Shown here piece by piece: positions 21,901 to 32,125 of a stretch of DNA of 64,000 nt. The position numbers and the translations under genes were made by a program. How positions within the stretch are numbered: the stretch's first letter is position 1; each line of letters starts with the position of its first letter. The notes below the pieces were generated by a model that had not been told where the DNA came from, ran no database searches, and saw nothing but the letters and a program-made list of their open reading frames with translations. The DNA is from Caenorhabditis elegans (taxonomy: Eukaryota; Nematoda; Chromadorea; Rhabditida; Rhabditidae). The stretch covers positions 11,842,001 to 11,906,000 of the forward strand of contig NC_003279.8 in NCBI RefSeq assembly GCF_000002985.6. Direction: 5' to 3'.

Positions 21901-24900
21901 GATTTTTATCGATTTTTCAACATATCAATTTATTGAAATTCTTTAGTTTTCATAAATTTCCGAGAATTTTCTTAAACCTTTTTTCCATTTTTTTTTCGAT
22001 TTTTGACGATTTTTGTGAGATTTTTTAGTAAAATTTCGTCAGGTTTTCACCATTTTCAGCTGAAAATTACTCAATTTTTCGTAAGTTTTCAATGTTTTGG
22101 AAAAATATTTTCAAAAAAAGTCGAAAATTAAAAATCAGATTTTTGCGCATAATTCTCTCTTCAGAAATCGAGACTTTTCTTTTTAAAAGTTTGATTTTTT
22201 TTTGATTTTTGTGGGATTTTTCGTCAAACTTCACCGATTTTTCATCATTTCCTGGACGAAATTACTCAAGTTTTCCCAATTTTTTCAATTTTTTTGCGGA
22301 AAAATGGAATTTTTTCTGGATTTTTATCGATTTTTTAACAAAAAAATTTTTTTTTTTTCTTCAATTTTTTTTCGATTTTTGTGGTATTTTTTCCTCAAAT
22401 TTCACTGGTTTTTGGAGCATTTCCAGCTCAAAATCACTCAATTTTCTCGCCGATTTTTCCAAATTTTCCAGAAATTTCTACCTCTTCACACTTATTGAGA
22501 CAAAATTCTCCACCCCATCCATCCGAACACACACATTTTCCCTCTTTATTGCATTTTCCACCATTTTGACATGGACACGATTTCACGCAATTTGGGCCCC
22601 ATTTATTGTCGGGACATGGTTTTTCGCATCGTTCTCCTTGAAATCCACTTGTACAGATACATGTACCGAGTTCCGGGTCACAGTTGGCTCCATTTTCACA
22701 GTCACATGATTTGGAGCATCCAAGACCCCACGTTCCGACGGAACACGCTGAAAATTTAATGGAAATTAGGTAAAAATTCGATTTTTTGGGGAAAATCTAA
22801 TTTTTTTTACTGATTTTTTCGAGAAAAAAATCAGTGGAAAATTAAACTCCCAAAAAAAAATTTCTCAATTTTTTTCACTAAAAATTTGGGAATTTTCGGA
22901 GAAAAATTGTGATTTTTTAAAATTAAAAAAAAAAATAATTTTTTTTTGTTTTTTTTCGAGTTTTTAAAAAGAAATTTTGGTTTTTGTTTCCATTTTTTCT
23001 TGATTTTTTAACTAAAACTTGGAAATTTTTTGAATTTTTTAAGGAAAAATGCGAATTTTTCATAAATTCACCGTTTTTTAACCGAAAATTCAAATTTCAG
23101 GTTTTTTCAAAAATTTTTTGTCAATTTTTCAAAAAAAATTGGGAATTTTCGGAGAAAAATTGATATATTTTGAAATATTGTGATTTTTCAGAAATTCTGG
23201 TTTTTTCCCATTTTCTTGATTTTTTCACTAAAATTTGGAGATTTGTTGAATTTTTTAAAGAAAAAAAAACTGTCATCAAAAATTTCGAAAATTTCAGGTT
23301 TTTTTTTTTTTGCATTTTTTTAAAAGTATTTTTAACGTTTTCTTTTTGGATTTTTTTTTTCAATTTTTTCCAAAAATTCTCAACTTTTTTAGATGTTTTT
23401 TAATTTTGTAATTTTTTTTCGAAATCTCGGAAAAAACTCGGTTTTTTGCCAATTTTGTGAATATTAAAATATGTTTTTTTTTAAGTTTTTGAGAAAAGTA
23501 TACGATTTTTAATTAATTTTTTTGTTTTTTTTTTAATTTTTTCTCAAAAAGTTTAACCTTTTTGAAAAATACCGGCAAAATGGTAGATTTTGCCAGATTT
23601 TTAATTTTTTTTTTTTTTGAGAAAAAAAAAAGGATTTTTAATACTTTTCCAACACCGATTTTTTTACAAAAAAAGTACAAAAATTCAGTGATTTCTAGCG
23701 GAAAATTAATTTTTTTCGAATAAAAAAGCGAAAATAAATAATTTCTCACTATTTTATCGCAAAAAGCGTAGTTTTTCTGAGATTTTCATGAAAAATTTCA
23801 AATTTATTCAATTTTTCCAATTTTTTGACAAATTTTTGCTCAAAAAAAGAGTCTCCAGAGTCAAATTTTCCAAATTTTTCAAAAAAAAAAACTTACAACT
23901 AGCACAATATTTGCCACCATAACCGGGATCACATTCACATTTTCCCGGCTCAATACATTTTCCTTTTTTACACGGAGGATTACAATCTGGCAGGCAAAAA
24001 TGATCTTTTGTCTGATAATATCCATCACAACACTGTTTTACGTATTTCTCCTTTTTTACAAGTTGCCGTTGGTAGGAGGCTTTTTGTCCGCGTCTGGAAA
24101 TGGGAAATTTGAGGGTTTTTCGAGTTTTTGAGCTTTTTTAAAAGAAAAATTGGGAATTTGTTTATATTTTCAGCTTTTTAATCTGGAAAAATCGGTCGAA
24201 ATGTATAAAAAAAATTTTTTTTTTGAAAAAATTGAAAAAAAAAATTTTTTAATTTTTTTAATCAAATATTTTTTAATTTTTACAAAACTTGATAATTTTT
24301 AGAAATTTTAATTAAAAGTGATTTTTTTTTTTGTTAAAAAAAAAAGGCAAAATGGCAGATTTTTCAAACAATTTTCAGAATATTTTCCCACTTTTTTGTG
24401 AATTATTTCAAAAAATTCGAATAAAAAACTCAATTTTTCAGAGAATTTATTAAAATTTTATTTTTATTTCTAAAAAATTGGAATTTTTTTAATATCTTTG
24501 AAATTTCAATTTTTCTAATTTTTTTTATTTAAAAAATTTGAAACAAAAATTTAAAGACTATAAAACATTGGATTTTCACACAAACTTTTGGAAAAAAAAA
24601 CCCCCGAAAAATTACAGATTCTTCGGAAATTTTATGTTGTAATTTTTAAAAAATGGTTTTTTTTTTAATTTTAAAAAAATAGTTTTTTTTTTTAATTTTT
24701 AAAAAATCTATCGAATTTTCAATTTTTTTTTCTCCAGAATTTCAAAAAAAGTGACAAAATTTGCAGTTTTTCTGTGATTTTTGGACATTTTTAATTCAAT
24801 TTTTACAAGAAAACCGTTTTTTTTTTTTTAGTTTTTTTTATTCCAAAATCGCTTCAAAATTGAATTAAAATTGTCGTTTTTTTTTAATTCAAAATTGTAT

Positions 24901-26099
24901 TCATTTCGTGCCATTTTTATTATAAAAATTCAATTTTCAGAGAAATTCCATTTTAAATTGTTAATTTTCACAATTTTCAAGCTTTCTAGCAATTTTTCTT
25001 CACAAATTTGAAAAATACAGCGTTTTTCATCGATTTTTCCCGCTTTTTTCACCAAAAAAAAACTCACTTCTCAACAGTACACTGAAATCCAGTCAATGGA
25101 TTCAAACATTGCTCCGTATCGTTATACACCACTGTATGAATCACTTTTTTCAGCTCGTAGTCGTCCACACTGCAAATTTTTTGGATTTTTATCGATTTTT
25201 CGGGGGTTTTTGAATGAAAAAATCACTTAAAATTGCTCAATTTTTCCTAAAAATCTGGATTTTTTTAAAATACTGTTTATATATTTAAATTCAAATACTC
25301 TATATTTAAAATACATTTTTTAATATAATGATTAAATATTTATAGATTTTTCGGGTTTTTAATTCAAAAAAATTTTTTAAAATTTGCTAATTTTTTTGCC
25401 AAATCTATATTTTTTCGTTCAAATCGGTCTCTATATTTTTTGGTTATTTGCTCAATGTTTCTGTATATGTATATGTACAGGAAACAGGCACTTGTTGGCT
25501 TAAGCGTTGCCGGGGACCATTTTGAGCAGGGCTCAATGAGCACAAATATTGTGAAAAGAGATTAGGATAAAGAATATGTCAAAAAACTAGAATTTTCGGG
25601 AAATTTTCGTTTTTTGACACAAAAACTATGCAAAAGGAAAAAATATTGAAAATTATCCGATAATAATTTTATCGAAAAATTTTTTTTTTCACTAAATTAT
25701 TTTTTGAAAATTTTCCTATTAAATTTAAATGAAAAAATATAATTTTGTAATTTAATGCTTTTTTCCAGGTTTTTGTAAAAAATGTTAGATTTTCTCATTT
25801 TCCGGATTTTTTGTCGTGAAAATTTCAGAAAAAAATCAAAATTATTGGATTAAGTTCTAGTTTTTCAGTTTTTTTTTTTTAATTTTGGAGCTCTCCAAAA
25901 TCTTTTTTTTCTTGAATTTCAATTGTCTTCCCAGTTTCAGCTCGACTCACATCGTCTTCACCGTACACACGTGATCTCCTTGTGGTTCTGTTGTCCCCTG
26001 CTGCTGCAGCTGCTGTGTTAATTTGTCGGGAAATGTGGGTGCTCGGGTGTCCACCACGACTTGCCACGTGGCAAGTAGCACAAGGAGAATGAGACGCAT
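9953..26099 (-). CDS. ced-1: CED-1, MEGF10/Draper-type phagocytic receptor
   Basis: Single-pass receptor on engulfing cells that recognises apoptotic corpses and signals through the adaptor CED-6 and the transporter CED-7 pathway (established knowledge). Eleven exons join in phase: 25951-26099, 25068-25169, 23897-24093, 22482-22747, 20793-21104, 17665-19027, 16455-16616, 15037-15325, 13611-13819, 12279-12476 and 9953-10041. The total is 3336 nt, 1111 aa. Residues 1-19 are a signal peptide, then comes an EMI-like Cys module (about 45-120), a long run of EGF/laminin-type repeats to about 890, and a membrane segment at about 909-931. The tail carries NPLY at 962-965 (PTB-binding type) and YASL at 1019-1022. 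A last exon adds NPYADI from 1084. The start follows a TTTTTTGCAG acceptor, so it is probably trans-spliced. Introns are unusually long and repeat-rich. Confidence 0.97.
10069..10670. repeat. Array of GGCGCGAAATTCAAA units in ced-1 intron 10
   Basis: About ten exact GGCGCGAA cores and three degenerate ones occur within 600 bp (for example 10069, 10186, 10218, 10292, 10439, 10474, 10509, 10550, 10614, 10651). Most are followed by ATTCAAATTTT. The same unit appears sparsely at 3060-3300. The reverse complement of the core, TTCGCGCC, resembles an E2F/DP site. Confidence 0.85.
15308..16300 (-). repeat. Decayed tandem copies of the ced-1 exon 8 boundary
   Basis: Units of about 180 bp in intron 7 repeat the 5' edge of exon 8 and its flanking intron. 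The block GTGGACTCTGGGCACACTGA (plus strand) occurs at the real edge near 15310 and again at 15870. Weaker versions lie near 15490, 15665 and 16190, each followed by a CGAGAAAATTA-like stretch and CAACAAAAAATTCGAAAATTG-type sequence. Confidence 0.75.
16752..17232. repeat. Inverted repeat in ced-1 intron 6
   Basis: ATTCATGTGATGACAAAAAA followed by TGCAAAAATG near 16758 is mirrored by CATTTTTGCA and TTTTTCGTCATCACATGAAT near 17200-17229. The roughly 400-bp interior is AT-rich. Next to it (about 17238-17385) is a diverged inverted pair around GGTCTCG..CGAGACC. Confidence 0.6.
19067..20090. repeat. TACTGTAG satellite array with higher-order units in ced-1 intron 5
   Basis: About 1 kb of GGGGTACTGTAGGATTACTG-type 10-11 bp units. 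Larger blocks of 150-200 bp are superimposed on them; each block starts GGAAGAAAACAAAAATTTGG (19212, 19409, 19563, 19767) and then runs through TAATAGTGAGTTGGGGGTAC into more short units. The same short unit occurs singly elsewhere in the window. Confidence 0.9.
20417..20672. repeat. Inverted repeat of the TGTGTCGATTTACG family
   Basis: TGTGTCGATTTACGCAGCTC at the left and GAGCTACGTAAATCGACACA at the right frame about 220 bp. CTCGTGTACTCCTCGAGGAG follows the left end. Related elements lie at 28799-28956 and 30260-30508. Confidence 0.8.
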
Positions 26100-26282
26100 T
26101 TGCGGCTGCAAAAAAACAGGGAATTTTAGAGGATTTTTGTGTGGAAAAATGGAAAATGGAATACGAATGGTGTTGAAGAACACAGAGAACAGAGAATAGA
26201 AAAATTCACTCAAAATATGCAAAGCTATGATTTTGTTAATTAATCTTAGTATCAGTATTATTACTAATTGATAATATAATTA

Positions 26283-27065
26283 TAGTAAGTATAGTATTAA
26301 TTATATAAGTATAGCTATTAATCATTAATTATTTTAATATATAAGTAATGATATGATGATATAAGTATATAATCAATTATATAAGTTACCAGCCGTGGAC
26401 CGCACCTCCGGCGCGGCCCCCGACTTCTGGGACTGAAAACTAATTTTTCTGAAATACCGTAATCATACAGTACTCCTACCGTAACCCTGTTGTACCACTA
26501 CAGTACCCCGACTATATCCCTACACTAAGCCCAACTCACTATCTCTCCAGAAGCCAAAACTTCACAGACTACAAAGACTACATAGACTACAAACTATGGA
26601 CAAACGGAATAAGCGCTTTATATATAGTAAATGATGATTATAGTAAGCATAGTATTAATTATATAAGTATAGCTATTAATCATTAATTATTTTAATATAT
26701 AAGTAATGATATGATGATTTAAGTATATAATCAATTATATAAGTTATTATTATTAATATTATTAATTATATAATTATAGTATTAATTAATTAAACATTAA
26801 TTAGTATTAATATCATTTACTATATACATATAAAGCGCTTATTATGTGTGTCCATAGTTTGTAGTCTATGTAGTCTTTGTAGTCTGTGAAGTTTTGGCTT
26901 CTGGAGGGATAGTGAGTTAGGGTTAGTGTAGGGATATAGTCGGGGTACTGTAGTGGTACAATAGTGGTACGGTAGGAATACTGTAGGGTTACGGTAGTTT
27001 CATAAAAAATTAATTTTCAGCCCCAGAAGTCGGGGGCCGCGCCGAAGGTGCGGTCCACGGCTGGT
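26283..27065. mobile_element. Composite inverted-repeat element with a long flanking direct repeat
   Basis: A left arm (26389-26640, starting ACCAGCCGTGGACCGCACC) and a right arm (26817-27065, ending GGTGCGGTCCACGGCTGGT) are inverse copies of about 245 bp. A block of about 105 bp of AT-rich sequence (AGTAAGTATAGTATTAATTA and onward) at 26283-26388 is repeated directly at 26641-26746, so it brackets only the left arm. Confidence 0.85.
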
Positions 27066-27066
27066 T

Positions 27067-27700
27067 AAAAATAAGAACTGTTGTGAATAAGCATTATCAT
27101 ATGAGTTCAGGATTTTACAGTGAGCAATATGCCTATTCATCAGGGATTAGCAATGGGTTTAAAGGTTATTTTTGCCAATACTGTGTATAATTTATGATGA
27201 GCAATATTTGGCCGGAAAATCGCATAGTGCGGATTTTTTTTTTCGGATGGAATGCGTTAGATCAGAAGAATATCTATTCATCTATTGAGCAACGTATTTG
27301 TTATATTTTTCTTGTATGTTATATCTTATATGCTACCGATATCAGTATTAATATTAATAATTAATTATATTAATTGCGTTTATATAAAAGTAATGAAATA
27401 AGTATGGTAATAATTAATTAGTACTAGTATTAAAGCAAGAACTGATGTGAATAAGCATTATCTGATGAGTATAAGATTTTACAGTTAGCAATATGCCCAT
27501 TTATCAGGGATTAGCAATGGGTCTCAAGTCCATCAGAATCTAGTAATAATTTAAAATGAGCAATATTTGGCCGGAAATTCACATAATTCAAAATAATGAA
27601 TTCATCAGCAAGTTTTCATGTAGTTATTCTGGAAGAAAGTATCAAATCAAAAGAATATCTATTGAGCAACGTTTATGTTATATTTGTTATATAAGTTGCT
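27067..27700. repeat. Direct duplication of about 260 bp
   Basis: Sequence from 27067 (GTGAATAAGCATTATC, then CAGGGATTAGCAATGGGT, then GAGCAATATTTGGCCGGAAA) recurs from about 27436 with small changes. The copies are about 370 bp apart, and the second is the less interrupted of the two. Confidence 0.8.
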
Positions 27701-28798
27701 ATATGATATATGATTTTCAGAATTTTCGGCAAACCGGCAAGTCGGCAAATTGCCGTTTTTCAATATAACAGTTATATGTTATATGTCACTCAATAGTTAT
27801 TTCCAAAATAACTATTACATGAACTCTTACTGATAAATTCGATATTTTGAATTATCAGAAAATAGTAAACTAGGAAATAAGACGCCGGAAACCTTTACAC
27901 CTATTGGGGTAAAAAATCGACATAAAGTCTCAAGTGTCAATTTATAGACTATCCAAGTGTCTCTATCCACCTGTTAATCCTCCCAATCGGTCAAAAGGGT
28001 GGACTATCGAATATCAAAGAGGTGTCCCCGCCACACTGGGCCGCACCTTTATGGTCCCTCCCGATATTGCGTCAATCTCTAGATATCTAGGAGTAATCCT
28101 TTCACAGACAAGAAGAAAAATGGACAAAAATCTATGCTGTTTTTGACGAAAAAAGTGAAATTCTGTTCGAACAATCACATGGGGCTCGAGAAATACATTA
28201 ATTCGTAGTTCTCAAGGAGCGGAGACGCAGACACTTCAACAATCGAATTGTTGAGTGATAAGATGATAAGATAAGACATAGAGAACAACATGATGGGGGT
28301 TTTTGTTGAAATTGAATGGGAAAACGGAAGAGCATCATTGCTCATTGAGCAATACGGGTTCATGACTTGCTGGCCGTGGCCGCCAAGATAGAAAGCTCGG
28401 CCACCTTGAAAATCGGCTCTTTCGGGTTGTTTTGAAGAAGCTTTTCAAACTGTGTTAAAAGAATTTGGCATAATAAAACTACCAGATTTTTCGGCTACCA
28501 GTATAGGTGCGGGTGAATCGCATTCCAATCATCATTAGTACTATACATATCTTATCTCCAGTCGTCGGTGACTCTTGATAGTTACACAATGTGACAGGAC
28601 AATGTAGAAGAAGATTAGATTTGTGTACAGGGAAGAATCCGTAAAAATTATGTTCGTTTAGGGGGAAATTTCCAAAAGCTTCCAGCCAAATTAAGGAATT
28701 GTTAGTACAAAAATTTATATCGAAAAATAGTCTAGAAATCGATTTTCTAGTTTTGCAAAACTGATTTTCGACAAAAATTGCTTAAAAACCAATCGGTC

Positions 28799-28956
28799 GT
28801 GTGTCGATTTACGCAGATCGTGTACTCCTCGAGGAGAAATGGATTTTTAAAAATGCATGAGTTTTGGACAAGTTAGTTAGTTCATTTCCATTGTTAAAAA
28901 GCGAAATCTTCTCCTCCGGGAGTACACGACACTACCAGCCGCGTAAATCGACACAT
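28799..28956. repeat. Inverted repeat, TGTGTCGATTTACG family
   Basis: TGTGTCGATTTACGCAGATC at the left and CCGCGTAAATCGACACA at the right, with ACTCCTCGAGGAGAA and TTCTCCTCCGGGAGT just inside the arms. Confidence 0.8.
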
Positions 28957-30259
28957 GGAAAAGGTTTCACACGGCCGTGAAAAGACGAAAACTAGGCCAC
29001 CGAATGATTTTTCTAGGGATTTACACGTGGTATCGTCAGAGTGTCTCATTTCGGCTTGATCTACGTAGATCTACAAAAAATGCGGCAGAGTTTAGCTTGG
29101 TGCTGACGTCACATTTTCTTGGGCGAAAAATTCCCGCATTTTTTGTAGATCAAACCGTAATGGGAAGTCAAAACCCGCGGCCAAACCGAAGAAGATGTTT
29201 TCTCAAAACAGTTGGGTTCCTACTAGTCAAACAGAGACCAAAGCAACGTACTTGAAGTAAAAGAGGACAGAGAGCAGTTTGTTTTCTCCCTTTTCCTCTC
29301 TACTACTCACGAGAAGTTGGTCAGAGATGGGTGGTCACAGCAGTAAGGAAGTCTTTTTGTTTATTTATTCGATAGAAAAACCGAACGGGTGAAGAAGACC
29401 ACAGAATCGGGTCAGAAAATGACGTTTGCGCGAGTCTGGGAGCACACGGAGCACTTGAATAGTCTCAAATTATCTAAAATACTCGAAATGGCCCGAATTT
29501 CATATAGAGGCATTTTTGAAATGCAAAAAATGACTGAAATTAGCTGAAATCTACAATTTTGCTAGCTGACGTGGTGCCAGGCTGTTCCATTACGGTTTGA
29601 TCTACAAAAAATGCGGGAATTTTTTTGCCCTGGAAAATGTGACGTCGTCAGCACGTTCTTAACCATGCTAAATCAGTTGAGAACTCTGCCGCATTTTTTG
29701 TAGATCTATGTAGATCAAACTGAAATTACCCTTTTTCACACCACGTGCAGAATGAAATCCAAGGTCATTTTGGGCGAATTTTCGAGAAAAAAATCGACAA
29801 AAAAATCTTTATAATTTGTCACTTTCTCCAGCAACAGAAGAATAAGAATAAGAATAAGAAGAAGCACAAGACCATTAGTCATATGTTCGAATGTTTTGAC
29901 CAGAGACGGAGAGTGCCAGAGAGACGCAGACATACGGAATTTCTCAATTGAATTCCCACTTTGAACACATTTTGTGGCGGATGAATTGAGAGGAGGCCGG
30001 ATTACTTTACTAGGTTCATTATTTTCCTTTTCAATGGAAATTTGTGGAGGTTCACACAATTTTCCCGTTGCGGGATTTGGAATTCTCAATTCAGAATTCG
30101 AAATTCTCAAAACTAGCGGATTTCGTGTTTCCGGAAATGAAAATCCACGGAATAAGCTCCGCCCAAATCTTGGCTTCGGATTCTCAGAATATTTAAAACC
30201 AGGAATCGCAATTTAGACAATTTAGTTATTGAATTTTCAGCCAAAAACTAAACTCCTTT

Positions 30260-30508
30260 TCTTCTCGGGGAGTACACGAGAGCTGCGTACATCGACACAT
30301 GGCCGAGGTGTCTATTTTCTCGGCCATGTGGGAAAAATCCGATCCGAGGCTTGAAAATTATCAAAATTCAATTAAAAAAAACCACCTAAAAATCGAAAAC
30401 AATCGAAAACAGATGTGTGATTTTACAGATTTTTCCCAGTGGCCTAGAAAATAGACACCTCGGCCATGTGTTGATTTACGGAGCTCGTGTAGTCCCCGAG
30501 GAGAAGAA
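30260..30508. repeat. Inverted repeat, TGTGTCGATTTACG family variant
   Basis: CTTCTCGGGGAGTACACGAG..ATCGACACATGGCCGAGGTG on the left is matched by CACCTCGGCCATGTGTTGAT..CGTGTAGTCCCCGAGGAGAAG on the right, with the CGGCC / GGCCG arms turning back on each other. Confidence 0.8.
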
Positions 30509-31396
30509 TTTACAGTTTTTTCTTAAACATTGTATTTTTGACCATTTTTGCAAATTTTTTTCTTTATTCATTCCTCAAAACACTTGTTTGGCTCATTTTT
30601 ATAGTGTTTTTAAGTGAAAATGTGCATATTTAGTGTCGAAAGATTGAAAAATCTTGATTTGCAGTAGGTTTCATCCATTACGGTTTGATCTACAAAAAAT
30701 GCGGCAGAGATCTCAACTGATTTCGTATGGTTAGGAACGTGCTGACGTCACATTTTTTTGGGGAAAAAAATCCCGCATTTTTTGTAGACCAAACCGTAAT
30801 GGGAATTTTTCGCCCATAAAAATGTGACGTCAGCACGTTCTTAACCATACGAAAACAGTTGAGAATTCTGCCGCATTTTTTGTAGATCTACGTAGATCAA
30901 ACCGAAATGAGATCTCCACGGGGACGAGAGCTGCGTAAAAAGGCACATGGCCGAGGTGTCTATTTTCTCGGCCACGTTGGAAAAGCCTCGGAAATTATCA
31001 AAATTCAAGGAAAAAATCACCTAAAAATCGGGATTTTGTTCTAAAAAACCGCGGAAAAAGGGCAAAACCTAAGAAAAATGCAAAAACAGAAATATGCACT
31101 ATTATTCTTAAAAATTGACGAAAATTTCTGAAAAAAAAAATCACCCCATATCAGGAGGTATGACTAATCCAGAGAAGAGTTAACTGAAATCGAAAACAAG
31201 ACGAAACAATGTTTCTGCTGTGGGGTGGGCGTGCCTATTGTTTAGACCGTCTGCGTCTCTCATACAAATTAGTATCCATAACCGAGATGGTGACCATGGT
31301 TGAGTGTTATCGATGATGATTCATCTGATTGATTTGGACGACCTGACGAGTCGAGTAAAGGGTGGAAATTGAGGACAGAAAACCAAAAACGGGAAC

Positions 31397-32125
31397 GTTT
31401 GGAAAATTGCCGGTTTGCCGGAAATTTTCTATTCCGGCAAATTGCCGATTTTCCGTTTACCGGACACCAGATTTGCCGGAAACGTTTAGAGGGATTTTTT
31501 ATAAAGACATTCGGAAAATCCTGTGCGAGCTTTGATGAAGCCACCTAGAAGCTTCAGCTCGAAATTCGGTGGCCAAAGTTTGAATTTCTAGGCCACCAAT
31601 TTAAATATCGGATTGCGGGAATCGTGGTCTAGAACAGGGGTGGGCGAATCGGAAAATTGCCGGTTTGCCGATTTGCCGGAAATTTTTATTTCCGGCAAAA
31701 TTTGCCGATTAAATTCGAAATTTCCAAAAAAAAAGTGCAAATTTGCCGAGAATTTTTGGTATTTGCCGTTTTTCCGGAAAATCGGCAATATGCTGGTTTG
31801 CCGATTTGCCGGAAATTTCAATTTTGCCAATTTGCCGATTTGCCGGAAATTTCAATTCCGGCAAATTGTTAATTTTCCGTTTGCCGAATATCAGATTTGC
31901 CGGAAATTTTAAATTCCGGCAATTTGCCGATTTGCTGAAAATTTCAATTCCGACAATTTGCCGATTTTCCGTTTGCCGCATATCCGATTTGCCGGAGATT
32001 TCAATTCCGGCAATTTGCCGATTTGCCGAAAATTGTCAATTCCGGCAATTTGCCGAAAATTTTAAATGCTGGCAATTTGCCGATTTGCCGGAAATTGTCA
32101 ATTCCGGCAGTTTGCCGATTTGATT
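31397..32125. repeat. Self-complementary CCGGCAAATTTGCCGA minisatellite
   Basis: About fifteen degenerate units of roughly 30-35 bp lie at 31397-31480 and 31645-32125. Each is built from GCCGATTTGCCGGAAATTT and CAATTCCGGCAATTT. Each unit is itself close to palindromic (CGGCAAATTGCCG). Shorter runs occur at 3115-3225 and 27725-27760. Confidence 0.9.

Noticed and set aside
31588..32123. Several 70-126-aa frames on both strands
   Set aside because: All are translations of the CCGGCAAATTTGCCGA minisatellite.
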